Source: Dendrobium chrysotoxum
Lineage: Eukaryota; Streptophyta; Magnoliopsida; Asparagales; Orchidaceae
Direction of reading: 5' to 3'
Assembly (NCBI GenBank): GCA_019925795.1
Contig: CM034305.1
Location: 93,408,433 to 93,472,432, forward strand
DNA: 64,000 nt
The position numbers were made by a program, and so were the translations under genes. The notes under the pieces were generated by a model, which saw only the letters and a list, made by a program, of their open reading frames with translations, was not told the origin of the DNA and ran no database searches. Of this stretch, positions 25,917-38,137 are shown in pieces. How positions within the stretch are numbered: the stretch's first letter is position 1; the number at the start of each line of letters is the position of its first letter.

Positions 25917-27003
25917 ATATTTAAACAATCCAATATTTAATAAAATATTTTATATTGAATTAAATTATTTAAATAAATTATGCATTGAACTGGCCGGTTC
26001 TTAAAAATTGGATTCATCGAGGCTCTATTACTAGCTTTTAAATAATTCATCGAGGCTCTATTTTGGTTGTACTTTTTGAAGATTTTTATTAGATGTGATA
26101 TTATTTATAAAAATAATACTTTAATGATAATTTAAAAAGATACTTATTTGATAGATACATGTTTATCTCAAATAGAAGTCAAGATTAAAAATCTAATGAG
26201 ATGAGGAGATCAATTTTTTTTTTAAGTTGCTTTAGTAATGAAATGTTTTAATATATAAAGGAAAATAGGTTATGATGATACTCCTATTCAATAATTTGAT
26301 AGTTTTTTTTGTCTCAACTCTTTTGATCTCCTTTATTTTAAGATTAACGATCTACATAACCTTATAAATGATGGCCCAAATGTATTGAGAAAATTAGGAA
26401 AGTAGGAGTTCTATCTCTTCTTTCAATTGAAAATATTTCTTCTATTGAATGTCTTTTTGAACGATGAAAGTAAAATTATTGAAATTGATTTTACCTATTT
26501 GAACTGTTTTAAAGTTTTGGCCACTTGAGGAGTTCAATTTTTAGATCTCCATTAGAATGATAGCCCTAGAAGTTTTTAATGGAGTTGATAACTTCGAACA
26601 AAATGTCACAAATAGCGTCACTAAAATACTATTGATTTAAGTCCAATATGATTGCTGGAGGATTATTAGCGGATTGAACAACATGGAAAAGAAGGGTTGA
26701 ATTGGCAGTGTATAAGATAACTTGATGAGGTTGTGGAGAGAAACTTACAACATGAGGAGATACTGCCTCAACGGAATCAAAGGGATCAACATCGAATTAT
26801 TATTGATTTTGTAGTGTAAGAACTCCATTATGTTATAATGACGCTCTTTGTTTCCTAGCCTCCTCTAAAAGTTGTAGAATTTGAATTTAAGATTCTTTTA
26901 TTCGATGCATGTAATCTTCCAAAATAAGGCTCAAGTGTTTTTCACCACTTGATCAAAGGATTGATTGCTAACCATTGGAAAAATATTTGTAGTATGTTGA
27001 GAG
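25917..27003. other. Intergenic DNA between solo LTR and gypsy element
   Basis: AT-rich sequence with no credible ORF. The phrase ATTCATCGAGGCTCTATT occurs twice close together near 26010 and 26048, a short tandem duplication. Confidence 0.5.
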
Positions 27004-27008
27004 TATTT

Positions 27009-27549
27009 TGTTAGGCCGGCCCAGGAGGGGCCGGCTGGACCGGTCCAACCTAGACCGGTACTGTTCTATGCCAGGCGGAACTAGGCGGACAAACAGAGGG
27101 GGGCGGAAGCCATGGTGGGCCCCAACGTGCATTAAACCACTTGTTGGAGGGAAATTTTAAAGAGGAGGGCTGTTTAGGGATTTTGTATGAGTCCTTTTGA
27201 TTTTATTAGTGGCTAATACTAGAATTACGTTTTTATCTTGAATTTGGAGGGAGTTTGAGATCTAGAGTTTGTGTTCTTGGGCTCTAGGCTTGGCTAGAGA
27301 ATCAGAGAGTTGTTTCTTCCTCTCGAATCGAAGAAACGTCTATCTTTTATTGTTTTCCTGCATCTACTAATAAAATCCTTCATTCGTCTCCAAATTTTCT
27401 ATTGTTTTCTCATAAAAACTGCTGTGTTTGGCTGATTTCCTACTGTAAACAGCAATTTGGGCTTTGTTTTCTCACTGATTTCGATTAGATTTGCTTGCGA
27501 ATTCAAGTATTACCTTAGGGTTACTTGCGAACTCAAGTACTTCTTATCA
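27009..27549 (+). repeat. 5' LTR of the gypsy element
   Basis: It starts TGTTAGGCCGGCCC and ends TTCTTATCA (541 bp). It matches the right LTR closely; the clearest length difference is about 12 bp around 27070, near GGCGGAACTAGGC, missing from the right copy. Confidence 0.93.
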
Positions 27550-27552
27550 AAT

Positions 27553-27564
27553 TGGTATCAGAGC
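27553..27564 (+). other. Primer-binding site of the gypsy element
   Basis: TGGTATCAGAGC three bases after the LTR end is the standard site complementary to plant initiator tRNA-Met used to start minus-strand synthesis. Confidence 0.9.
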
Positions 27565-27659
27565 ATCAGTCTTGGGACCAACGGTGGCTGAAATCCTGAA
27601 ATTTCAACCGGTTTTTTTGGCATCCGGAAGAAGATCTCTTGTGATTCTTGGGAAGAAAG

Positions 27660-28912
27660 ATGGCCGGAAAGAAGGTTAAAGTCTTGGAAGGAGAAATCGG
27701 TCAATTAAAATCAGATTTGGAGGAATTTTTTTTTTATTTTCAAAATCGAATCACCTCCAACAATAAAAGGTTGGAAGGGAAGTTCACTGTTATAGAAGAG
27801 ATGTTAAAGAAATTAATTGAGATAAAGACCAATCCGATGACTTCGGAAGCAAGAGAGACCACTGACGGTCATGGCGTAGGAGGAAATCCGAACCCTTTTC
27901 AGGGGAGGAGAAATCCGAGGTGGAGGTCCTTGAGGGAGACGATGAAATGCCTTCTCTAGAACCGCTTTCTAGAGAGGAAATGAGCTAGGGGAACGAGAAA
28001 AGGGGTGCTAATTTCATTGGAAGAATGGAAGAAATTCACCGCAGAGGTACCGATTTTGAAGGGAGAAGAAGGGAATACGATGAAGGGTTCGGGTATAACC
28101 ATCGGAGGGATGATCGGGACACTTGGGGAGCACCTCCTATTAGAGGAATGGGAGGTTATGGAGGATATCGGGGATACGGAGAAGATCCCAAGGTGAGGAA
28201 ACTAAAGATGCCCATCTTTGAGGGCGACGATGGCCATGATTAGATTTACAATGTGGAACGATATTTTATCGTCAATAGGTTGACGGAGGAAGAGAAGTTG
28301 ACGGCAGCGGGATTGTGTTTGGAAGGGAAAGCACTGGCATGGTATCAATGGCATAACAAGAGGGAGCCCATCTAAAACTGGAGAGAGTTCAAAGAATGCT
28401 TACTAGAGCATTTCCAAGCCGATGGGGGATGAGACTTCTATGAGCAATTCTTTGCCTTGACTCAGGAGGGGACTGTGGCAGATTACCATGACCGATTTGA
28501 GTATTTGGCCAGCATATTGGATCATATCTCAGAGTCAGCCCTGGAAGGAAACTTCATGAAGGGGCTTAAACCTGAGATATGTACAGCAATCAGAGTGTTG
28601 GAGCTGAGGAACCTAGGGAAGGCCATGGAGCTGGCGCAGTTGGTGGAAGATCAAAAGAAATCAGATATGGGGGCTCGGGGAAGCTACTCAGGGGGATCAT
28701 ACAGGATGACTACCACCTTCTTATCATCCAAAGGGCCAGCCCCATGGAGTCTGAAGGAAGTGTCGAAGGAGAAAACTGAAGGAGGGGGAATTTGGGGACA
28801 TTTCAAAAAGCTGACGGAAAAGGAGATACATGAGAAGAGGACAAAGGGGATGTGCTTCAGGTGTGATGAGAAGTACATGCCGGGGCATAGGTGCAAGGAC
28901 CGAACTCTTTAG
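27660..28912 (+). pseudogene. Gypsy gag (capsid and nucleocapsid)
   Basis: The first ATG in the right frame is at 27660 (MAGKKVKVLEGEI). A coiled-coil-like Lys/Glu segment follows, then a capsid core with the AWYQWH motif near 28340 and a DYHDRFEYLAS block near 28485. The end is a zinc knuckle-like CFRCDEKYMPGHRC. The frame is broken by TAG/TGA codons (for example near 28242, 28373 and 28430) and by a frameshift after 27959. This region would assemble the virus-like particle and bind RNA. Confidence 0.88.
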
Positions 28913-28979
28913 GTTCTCCTTGTCTGTGAAGGCGAGAAAGACGAGGAGGGAGGTGGGAGCAGGAATAAAGAGGAGGAGG

Positions 28980-31545
28980 AGGAGAAGTTGCATCTGGATG
29001 TGGCAGAAGTCTCTCTGAACTCAGTAATGAGATTCACTTCGAGTCACACTATGAAAGTGAAAGAAGAGATAGCTGACCGTGAGGTTGTGGTGTTGATAGA
29101 TAGTGGGGCAACCTACAACTTCTTTTCCATCTAGATGGTTGAGCTGCTTGGGATGGAGTTAGCAGATACAGGAGGCTATGGGGTGATGATGGGCACGGGA
29201 AAGGTGGAGATGGGTAGTGGAGTTTGTAGAGGGGTAGTGCTGAAGATTCAAGGCATCCAGGTGAGGGAGGACTTCATTCCCTTAGAATTGGGGAGTACCG
29301 ATGTCATCCTAGGGATGAAGTGGCTACAGACCTTGGGGAAGACCAAGATCAATTGGGGTACACTGAGGATGGAACTGGTGATGGGGGGAAGAAGGAGGGT
29401 GATTTAGGGTGATGTTGGGCTGACCAAGACGGGGGTTTCTCTCAAATCTCTAATCAGGACCATTCAGAAGGAGGGGGGAGGCTACTCGGTGGAGTTGCAC
29501 TGCCTGGAAGGAGTCAGACTAGAGGAAGAGGGCAATATTCCCTCTTTGAGTGCAGCCGTTCATACACCAGTTCAGTGAGGTGTTTCAACCTTCACATGGT
29601 TTACCGCCTTAGAGAGAGTTGGAGCACGCCATTACCTTGAAGGAAGGGGAGACACCGATCAACGTCCACCCTTACTGCTATCCACAGATTCAGAAAGATG
29701 AGATTGAGAAGTTGATCCGGGAGATGCTGGAGGCAGGGATCATCAAACCAAGTGTTAGCCCTTTTTCTAGTCCAGTCCTCCTGTTCAAGAAGAAGGATGG
29801 GAGTTGGAGATTCTGTATGGATTATAGAGCTCTGAATAAAGGCACTGTACCAGATAAGTTCCTAATTCTGGTGATTGAAGAGCTATTGGATGAGCTACAT
29901 GGGGCAATGATGTTTTCCAAGCTGGACTTAAAATCAGGCTACCACCAGATCAGAATGAGGGAGTCAGATGTTCCAAAGATAGCTTTCAGGACACATGAAG
30001 GGCATTATGAGTTTCTGGTAATGCCCTTTGGATTGACTAATACTCCTGCTACTTTTCAGTCTTTGATGAACAGGGTATCCAAGCAGTACCTTAGGAAGTT
30101 TGTCTTGGTCTTTTTTGATGACATTCTGGTGTACAACAAGACTGGGGAGGAGCATTTGGAACACGTAAAGGTGGTCTTGGGAGTACTTCAGAGCATCAGT
30201 TGAAAGTCAACCTGAAGAAATGCAGGTTTGCTCAATCCAGTGTGGAGTACTTGGGACATGTGGTATCCCAAGGAGTGGTGGCGGACCAAACCAAAATAGA
30301 GGCAATGTAGGAATGGACGCGGCCTAGGAACATAAGGGAGTTGAGGGGTTTCCTAGGGTTGACTAGCTACTACAAGAGGTTTATGAAGGGGTACGGTACC
30401 ATCGCTTAGCCTTTGATAAAGCAACTAAAGAAGGATAATTTTTTGTGGGGAGAGATGGCAACCCAAGCTTTTGAGAGGCTGAAGAAAGCCATGACGACGG
30501 TCCCAGTGTAAGCTCTTTCAAATTTCAGGCAGATCTTTGTAGTGGAGACTGACACATCAGGGTATGGCTTGGGAGCAATATTGATGCAGAATCACAGGCC
30601 TATAGCCTACTTCAGTCGGGTGCTATCGACCAGGGCCCGATTGAAGTCAGTATATGAGAGAGAGCTAATGGCCATCGTCTTGGCCATTCATAAATGGTGC
30701 CCTTATCTTTTGGGTAGGCATTTTATTGTTGGTCAGACCAGAGGAGTTTGAAATACTTATTGGAGCAATGGATGGTGACCGAGGAACATCAGAGATGGCT
30801 GTTAAAGATTTTAGGCTATGATTTTGAGATCCAATATCGACCGGGGTGGAAAATAAAGCGGCTGACGCTTTATCTAGATGTGCTAGGAATTTCAAGAGTT
30901 GGCAGTTTCAGTACCACTGATGGTTAACTGGGGGACCATCAAGGAAGAAAACATGCAGAATGAAGAGTCAAAGAAGGTCAAGGCAGAGTTGAAGAAGGAT
31001 AGTAGTAGCCATTGGGGGTACTATTTGGAAGGGGAGAGGTTGCTATATCATGGGAGTTTTGTGATGCCACGAACCTCAGTACACATTCCTCATTTATTAT
31101 AGGAGTTTCATGGCAGTACAGTTGGGGGACATTCAGGAGTACAGAAGACATATAGAAGGCTGACATCGGAGCTCTACTGGAAGGGGATGTATAAGGATGT
31201 TGAGGAGATGGTGTCCATGTGTGAGGTGTGCCAGAGAAATAAATACATGGCAATGGCCCTAGGAGGGTTACTCTAACCATTAGCACTTCCAAATAGAGTA
31301 TGCAAGGAAGTGTCCATGGACTTCATTGAAGGCCTAGCCCGCTCAGAGGGATTCACAGTCATTTTAGTCGTGGTGGACCAACTTAGCAAGTATGCCCATT
31401 TTATTCTCTTACAATATCCTTACACCGCAGTGTCAGTGGCGGTAGCATTCATCAGGGAAGTGGTTATATTATATGGGATTCTTGAGTCAATTATGTCTGA
31501 TAGGGATAAAGTGTTTCTCAGCCAGTTCTGGAGGGAGCTTTTTAT
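28980..31545 (+). pseudogene. Gypsy pol, first part: protease, RT, RNase H, integrase start
   Basis: In order: a protease core VLIDSGATYNFF (near 29095), followed by an in-frame stop; reverse transcriptase (29619-30203) with YRALNKGTVPDKF, KLDLKSGYHQIR, MPFGLTNTPATFQ and an FFDDILVY active site where YVDD is usual; RNase H from ETDTSGYGLGAIL (30542); integrase zinc region with H-H and C-x2-C (CEVCQRNKY, near 31225); and the first part of the integrase core, MDFIEGLARSEGF (31310). It is cut at the FWRELF codons near 31540 by the copia insertion. Several stops and frame changes are present. Confidence 0.9.
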
Positions 31546-31546
31546 G

Positions 31547-31614
31547 TGGTATCAGAGCGGGATTCTAAAATTAAGTTTAAAAACTTTTGAATTTTGATCT
31601 ATAGCTAACTTTCA
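31547..31614 (+). other. Inverted copy of the copia primer site and gag leader
   Basis: The sequence starts TGGTATCAGAGCGGGATTC and runs to AGCTAACTTTCA. It is a close copy, in opposite orientation, of the copia leader at 49757-49817 on the minus strand (TGGTATCAGAGTGGAATTC ... ATGGCTAACTTT), ending just where gag begins. It lies outside the copia left LTR, between it and the gypsy integrase, where host sequence should start. It is not an ORF of its own. Confidence 0.85.
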
Positions 31615-33441
31615 TAAAAGTTTGATAGGGATGTTAAGCCCTTATGAACTAGTCTTGAGGCTAACCAAGAGGGGGGATGAATTGATAGTTTTAAAAATTC
31701 GAGAGTAAAACAACGATTTAAAAAATCTTTTTGAATATTTTAAAACTTTTACAGTTATGCGATGTTGTGCAGATGTTTAATAAAAATAGAATAATACTCA
31801 CAATCACACAATCATCAATAGGAAAATAAATGTGAAAAATAATTGGAAAGAACACACCAGATTTTATAGTGGTTTGGTCAACTTGACCTACGTCCACTCC
31901 CTGGAGCCTCCCCTCCGGGTATTGCACTAACACTAAGTGACTCTCCTTCTGCTCCCACAGTAAGGTGGAGAAGCATGTACAAAAACTCCTTTCCACCAAC
32001 CCGGTGAGGCAAAGAACTTGAACTCCTTTCGCTTCCTCCTGAAGCAATCAGAGAACCTAGACTCCTTTCGCTTTCTCTTGAAGTAGGCAGAGAAGCTGGA
32101 CTCCTTTGCTTTCTCCCGAAGCAGGCAAAGAACCCGGATCTTCTTACGAACGATCCTCCCATAAAGACACTGACAAGACAAGAGATGACGAACGGAGAAG
32201 AAGACTCAGACCTTGCTTGGAGCAATCTTTGTGAATCCCTCATAAACTCCCCATCACAAGATCCTCTCTCTCTCTCTCTCAAGGTTTTCTTTGGAAAGGA
32301 AAGTGGCAAAAGATTTTTCTTGATGGAAGAAAAAGATCTTTTATAGAAGGGCTTAAAAATTATCCTAAATCATAACTGGTCGACAAATATCATCCAGGAC
32401 GATCAAAGGATCGTCCTGTACGATCAGTATAAAATCTCATTTTTCAGCCTAAACGATCTGGTTTCTCTGGATGATTAGTGTAAATAGTTGTTCAGATAGT
32501 CCCATACGATTCTGCGATCGTCCGGGATGATTAGTGTAAATCAGAAATTTTGTCCATAGAATAGTTCTGTTCGTCCAGGGCAACTTATGCTAGACGAACT
32601 CACAATGACTTGATCGTTCATGACGATATTTCTATCATCCTATATGATTAGTTCAAAATAGCCAAAATAATCCTAAGCATAGTTCTGATCGGTATGCACA
32701 AAATATGTTGTACGATTTAAAATGACTTGATCATCTGGGATGATATTTATATCATCCCGTACGATTAGTTCATAATCGGGCATATCGTCCAGAGGATAGT
32801 TCGGTTCGGCCAGCGGAAATGCTCTGGACGGTCAGGATTTTGTATGTATCGTCTCGTACGATATTGTGATCGTCTGGGATGATATGATCATATCAATCAG
32901 GTATTAATTATTTTCCTTAATTACCAAACTAATTTAGGCATGATTGTAAAGGATCATCCGGGATGATCAGACTAAATCTCTAAAAATAAAATTTGCCTAA
33001 CTTAATCTGGCAGCTGAGAATTTTTTATTTGAGCCTATCATCCTGTACGATCAAATGATCGTCCAGGACGATCTACTTAATCAGATCGACTTAACTTGGT
33101 CGCCCTAATTAGAATTTTTGTTTTCATTGGATCGTCGAAGACGATGTGAATATCGTTCAGAATGATCTGAACAAAAAATGAACATAAACTCTAATTCACT
33201 AAAACTCTCCCCCTCAGTGTGTGTGTGCAAGGTTACTTAGCTAGGGGATCCTTTATATTATATTTAACTCAATAAAGATGAAAATAGTACATTGGACCTG
33301 AATTACAAAACATACTGACTCGATCTTGGGCTGGCTTGAACTTGTAATTGATCCTGCGGACCTGAAAGATTAAATAGGTAACCAGAAACAGAAATATTTG
33401 CTATCATCAAAATCATAATCCTTGAAACAAGATTCGTAACA
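31615..33441 (-). repeat. 3' LTR of the copia element
   Basis: On the plus strand it begins TAAAAGTTTGATAGGG (TG changed to TA) and ends ATTCGTAACA; on the minus strand the start is TGTTACGAATC. It contains the box CTCTCCCCCTCAGTGTG near 33207, palindromic ATCGTCC/GGACGAT words (32390-33180), and tandem units of about 38 bp (CTCCTTTCGCTT-type) at 32015-32120. There is one more unit than in the other LTR, which accounts for part of the length difference. The 143- and 82-codon frames inside are shadows. Confidence 0.92.
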
Positions 33442-33660
33442 ATCTCCCCCTTTTTGATGATGTTAAACATTTAATTAAACAACGGGTGACTTCTCAAAAA
33501 GGGAAAATAACAAGAACTACTACTCCCCATTTTGACATCTCAAAAAGGGAAAACAACATATAAAAACTACAAAATCAATAACATTCAATATAACAAGAGA
33601 CACAATTAAAAATAACAAATGAAACTACTACAAAATAAAAATAACTCCCCCTTTTTATAT
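33442..33660 (-). other. Arrayed polypurine tracts before the 3' LTR
   Basis: On the plus strand CTCCCCCTTTTT (33444), AAAAAGGGAAAA (33495 and 33544), CTCCCCATTTT (33523) and CTCCCCCTTTTT (33645) recur. Read on the minus strand, the CT-rich ones are polypurine tracts; the nearest abuts the LTR and would prime plus-strand synthesis. Several such tracts in a row are a known Sirevirus trait. Confidence 0.7.
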
Positions 33661-33979
33661 CACAAAAAGAAAGAACAGAAAAGACAAACAAACAACAGCA
33701 AATTAAAAATATCACAATAAATTGAAACAAACAACCTAATAGAGAGGAGGATTCTGATCAGATGGAGGAGGTGGTGGTGGATGAAAGTAACTGTGAATGG
33801 TGGCGAACTGTTCACCAAACTAGGCCATGTCCTGGTTGTATTGTTGTCGATGCTGGTCTATATAGGTATTGAATCGGTGGACAACCGCAGCATGCTACTC
33901 CTCCTAGGCATCTACGTAAGAGTCAAAATGTGCCTCCCACTGGTCGAACCGCTGCACCAAGTGATGCAACGGTGATTGG

Positions 33980-34853
33980 ATGCGGAGAGGAGCAGGTGCA
34001 GCAGATTCAGGAACAACTTCTTCTGCTTCTCCCTCAAATATCCAGGGCAAGCTCCGGATGAAGTCTAGTACTGTGGAGAGTATGAAAAGAGTTGTTGGAG
34101 AAGAAGATAGGGGGGATTCTTTCTGGATATGGATATTAAAAATTGTATTTTATTTCAAAGGCATAGTGGATCAGATGTCCTAAAGCTAGATTGGGGTGTC
34201 TCCAGTGGCCCGGATCCCAGTTGTTCAATGTATCAAAAAATTAAATCAGTTGCATTAAAGTCACGATGGGCCAGGATGTAGTAGGTAGTGATGGAGAGTA
34301 AGGGAGTGATATGGATGCGGTTCTTAGCCTTAGGAATGACAGAAGAGTGAAGGACATGTTGTATTGTCCTAGCATCCTTGACTAGGGAGGAACAGGGCTG
34401 GTCGTGGTATTGGGCATTTGTGTTACGAAGGAAGTGGTTTGCGACACTCCAATTAAAATTATGATCATATGCTACAATATGAAGCTTGTCACCAGAAATT
34501 AACAGTTGAAGAATATGATGAAAGTCCTAGAGGGTAAGTTCTAAGGGTTGTTGGTTAACAAAGGAGTGAAGGGCAGAATAATCGGAGGTAATGCGAAGAT
34601 TGGTGAAGAAAACTCGAAGAAGTTCAGTGCTGAAGGGGAAAGCTAGAGTAAGAATGAATGTAAGGGAGGTGTGAGCGAACAGATTGAGTACCAAATATGT
34701 GAGGATCCGTGGGTTCATAGTTTTTGAGATTGTGATCCCAACATCAAGGTATCTTTGAAATGCAGCTTGATCAGCTACATCAGAAAAGCGAGGATCGATA
34801 GTTCCCCTAGAGGAACTAACACCCCGTTGCCTGGATCTCTTACCACCAGCCAT
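33980..34853 (-). pseudogene. Extra 3' ORF of the Sirevirus (env-like position)
   Basis: The frame opens with MAGGKRSRQRGVSSSRGT at 34853. A FSDVADQAAFQRYLD segment and a hydrophobic stretch follow. A stop lies at about 34528, but the same frame continues with recognisable content (FHHILQLLISGDKLHIVAYD, then NWSVANHFLRN). It lies between RNase H and the 3' LTR on the element's coding strand. That is where some Sireviruses carry an envelope-like or accessory ORF, and the N-terminal part recalls the putative plant transposon protein family. No signal peptide is evident. Function is unknown. Confidence 0.65.
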
Positions 34854-34909
34854 TAGCAGATGAGGGGATGAAGGATTGAAGGAAGAATGGAGGAAAATGG
34901 TGAATAAAA

Positions 34910-35355
34910 TGGCTATTTAAATAGAAATCGTCCAGATCGTCCATGACGATATGAGCAATTATGACAGCCAGGACAATTGGTCAAAAAGGTGGTCGGATCA
35001 TCCAGGACGATCAGATATCATCCCGGATGATAAGACAAAATGATAATCCCAAGGAGACAGGCTGGACGACTTTTGACAAAAAAAGATAATCCAGGATGAC
35101 TAGGTGGATCGTCCAGGACGATAAGCAATAAATGAATCGGACTAGCCAAATTTAAATCGTCCAACTGTTGCCACGTGGATCGTCCAGGACAATGAGGTGG
35201 ATCGTCCAGAACGATCACCAATAATTGGTGCATACCAACCGTTAGATCATGTTGGGAATGATTTGAATGGATCGTCCAGGACGATGTATCGATCGTCTGG
35301 GACGATGATGGATCATCTAGGACGATATGAGGATCGTCCAGGACGATGTGAACAA
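34910..35355. repeat. Palindromic ATCGTCC/GGACGAT array, internal copy
   Basis: At least a dozen copies or near-copies of ATCGTCCAGGACGAT occur (clear ones at 35109, 35271 and 35331). The word is an odd palindrome with 7-base arms and a one-base centre. The array lies upstream of the extra ORF on the minus strand, outside the LTR, and uses the same word as the LTR arrays. Confidence 0.85.
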
Positions 35356-36640
35356 AATGAAAAAAGATGAGGGATGGAGAGGAAAGAGCAGGGATCTAAA
35401 AAATACACAAACCAAAAAGAAAATAAAATCAAATGAAATAAAATAGAGAAATAAGAAAACAAAAGTAAAAATAGCTTTTTTTTTAATCGATCACCTCTAG
35501 TAAATCAGAATTTTTCTTGAGTTTCAATTTAAAAACCAATAAGAAGAAAATCAACGACGCTGAAATCCAGAAAAGTTAGAAAATTGACTTTCAAAACTCC
35601 TACCTCTAACACCTTACAGGTTCAAATTTCTTTCAAATAAAAGTCTAATTCAGAAGAAAGAAATTAGATTCGAAAAGAGATCCTTTCAAGCCTCGTTCCA
35701 GAAAAATATCTGATATAATAGTACTACAAAGTAAGGAATCAAAAATCATGATTTTTCGTCTCAAGCTTTTGAAAATATTGAGTGGTGCATAGATTTTTCT
35801 AAAACATTTAAAGATCTAAAAGGAAAGAAAGCTTATTTCTTTGTGGGCTCACTTTGTGCCTCTTTTTCAATTTGTTTGGCACTTTGCGCAACTTTTAATT
35901 TTTAATACACTTTGTGTATCTTTTCAATTTGGCGACATTGCACATCTTTTCAGCTTTGGGCTTATTTTGTATCTCTTTTGCATTTTGTTTGGCACTTTGT
36001 GCATCTTTTGTAAGCTTACTTCCTTTCATAATCGTTAAAGAATCTCAGCTGTGAAATAACCTTCCAAACATAAGAGACGACAAAACTCACTCTCTACAGT
36101 AAGGAAGAGTAATTCACAAAATAAAAATTATTCATCATATGATAAGTGTAATCACTTGATTAAGAAAAATATAACAATGATTCAAAGCTTTGAAAATACT
36201 ATTCATATGAGGTAGATTACTGTAGGAAGAAAAAATAGATCTCTATTTCAAAAATCAACTTTTTAATTTTAAAAAAGATTTTTATCAAAAGAAATAATAC
36301 TCCATTAAAGGAGTTAGAAGAAGAGAAATAATCATCAACGTTTCTTCCCTTTAACAGATCCAGAGTAGTCAACCACTGCTTACGAGCTTCCAAATAAAAA
36401 CCAGGCAAAAATCTCAATCAGAAATTCAATTTATCAGTAATAATGAGCAGTGATCTGAAAAAAAATAAAAATCAAGAACATGTAGGAAATCACATTAAAA
36501 TAAATACTAAATCAAAAAAACAACAACAATAAAAAGAAGCAGCATAGACTAAAACAAACAGGAAGCAGATAATCAAATAAACAAAAACTAAGAGAAGAAA
36601 AAAATAAAAAATAAAAATATCAAAAATCAACAGTCATCAG
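35356..36640. other. Non-coding spacer of the copia element
   Basis: AT-rich sequence between RNase H and the palindrome array. Near 35850-36015, ACTTTGTGCATCTTTT-type words repeat about five times. The short frames are not genes. Confidence 0.6.
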
Positions 36641-36642
36641 AT

Positions 36643-37617
36643 TCATGCATTTATGTCAATCACACCCAATTTGGTCCTCAAAATACTGAATGAGTCAAAG
36701 GCCAGTGGTTTAGTAAAGATGTCAGCCAGTTGATTTTCAATTGCTACATGATGTAGCTCAATGTCCCCTTTTGTAATATAGTCCCTAATGAAGTGATGCC
36801 TTATATCAATATGTTTGATTCTAAAATGTTGGATTGGATTCTTAGAAATGTAGATGGCACTGGTGTTATCACATAGAACTGAAATTGTGCCAACAGGTAA
36901 TCCTAAATCCAAAACTTATTATTTCAACCAAAGGACTTGGGCCACACAACTTCCTAAGGCATGTACTCAGCTTCAGCAGTGGAAAGTGCAACTGAGTTCT
37001 ATTTTCTACTGGACCAGGAGATTAAAGACTGTCTTATGAATTGGTAAGTTCCAGAAGTGCTCTTTCTATCCACTCTACACCCTGCAAAGTCAGAATCATG
37101 ATATCTAATAATCTCAAAAGAAGTGATGTGTCTATGGTACCAGATTTTTAGGTTTGGGGTCTCTAAAAGATATCTAAGAATTCTCTTAACAGCAGTCATG
37201 TGGGCCTCTTTAGGATCAGCTTGAAACCTAGCACAAAGACAAACACTAAACATAATATCAAGTCGGCTAGCAGTCAGATAAATCAGTGATCCAATTATTC
37301 CTCTAAACTTCTTCTGATCAACAGATTTTTCATTTGAATCTTTATCTAACTGAACCGTGGAACTCATGGGAGTATTGATTGGCTTAGCTTTATCCATTTC
37401 ATATTTTTCAAGATGTCTTTAGTGTATTTTGATTGATTCAGAAAGGTTCCATCATCCATTTGACTTATGCTAAACCCCAAAAAATAGGATAATTCTCCCA
37501 TCATACTTATCTCAAACTCCTTACTCATTATCTTAAAAAAATTATCACATAAATTTTTATCAGAAGATTCAAAAAGTATATCATTAACATTGATCTAGAC
37601 AATGAGTAGTTCATCTC
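36643..37617 (-). pseudogene. Copia RT C-terminal part and RNase H
   Basis: Read on the minus strand from 37617 it continues the RT begun at 46434. The GDELLIV segment is followed by a degenerate YVDD position (INVNDILF) and then MGELSYFLGF. RNase H follows with SLIYLTASRLDIMFSVCLCARFQ, a DSDFAGCRVDRKSTSGT segment and the terminal ADIFTKPL. At least one stop (near 37605), a frameshift near 37390 and one near 36990 break it. This is typical Ty1/copia. Confidence 0.9.
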
Positions 37618-38079
37618 CTACTTGTTTGATTGAAAAAAATATATTTTTGAAAAAGGGTTTAATTTTTTTTTTGGAAAGTTAAATTTTTGGAATTTTGATT
37701 TTATAATCGAACACTTAATATGAATGATATATTATCTCGAAAGGTGAACATATCGTTCCTTAATAGGTTCAGATTATAAATCTTTGAATTTATTCTGATT
37801 ATCGTAGCCAAACTCAAGGAGAAATAATATATGATCCCGAAGGATCAAAATGATGTTTAATCCATTGTTTGATTATAATAATCAAGATAAAATATCATTA
37901 ATTTCATAATCAAAGTTACGATTGTAATTGATATATCTATCCGAAGAAAGAAAGTATCAATCACTATCGATGGTTTGAATATGACGATGATGATCGTTAG
38001 GTTTGAATTTCCCAAAGATAATTAATTGAAGGTTTTGAAAACTAAATTTTTGAAAATCTGGTATGGGTTTCTAAATCTC

Positions 38080-38137
38080 CTACGAGCGCAAGCCCTCGTA
38101 GTTAATTACATCGTAGGAAATCAGAAATTTCCTACGA
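38080..38137 (+). other. Two stem-loops near the start of the 8.25-kb insertion
   Basis: The first, 38080-38101, pairs CTACGAG with CTCGTAG around the loop CGCAAGCC and is followed by TTAATTAC. The second, 38111-38137, pairs TCGTAGGAAAT with ATTTCCTACGA around a 5-base loop. Counterparts lie at 61537-61558 and 61511-61528 on the minus strand. Confidence 0.8.

Noticed and set aside
34910..35355. Cluster of transcription-factor operators independent of TEs
   Set aside because: The same word fills the LTRs of the enclosing copia element, so it is a property of the element.
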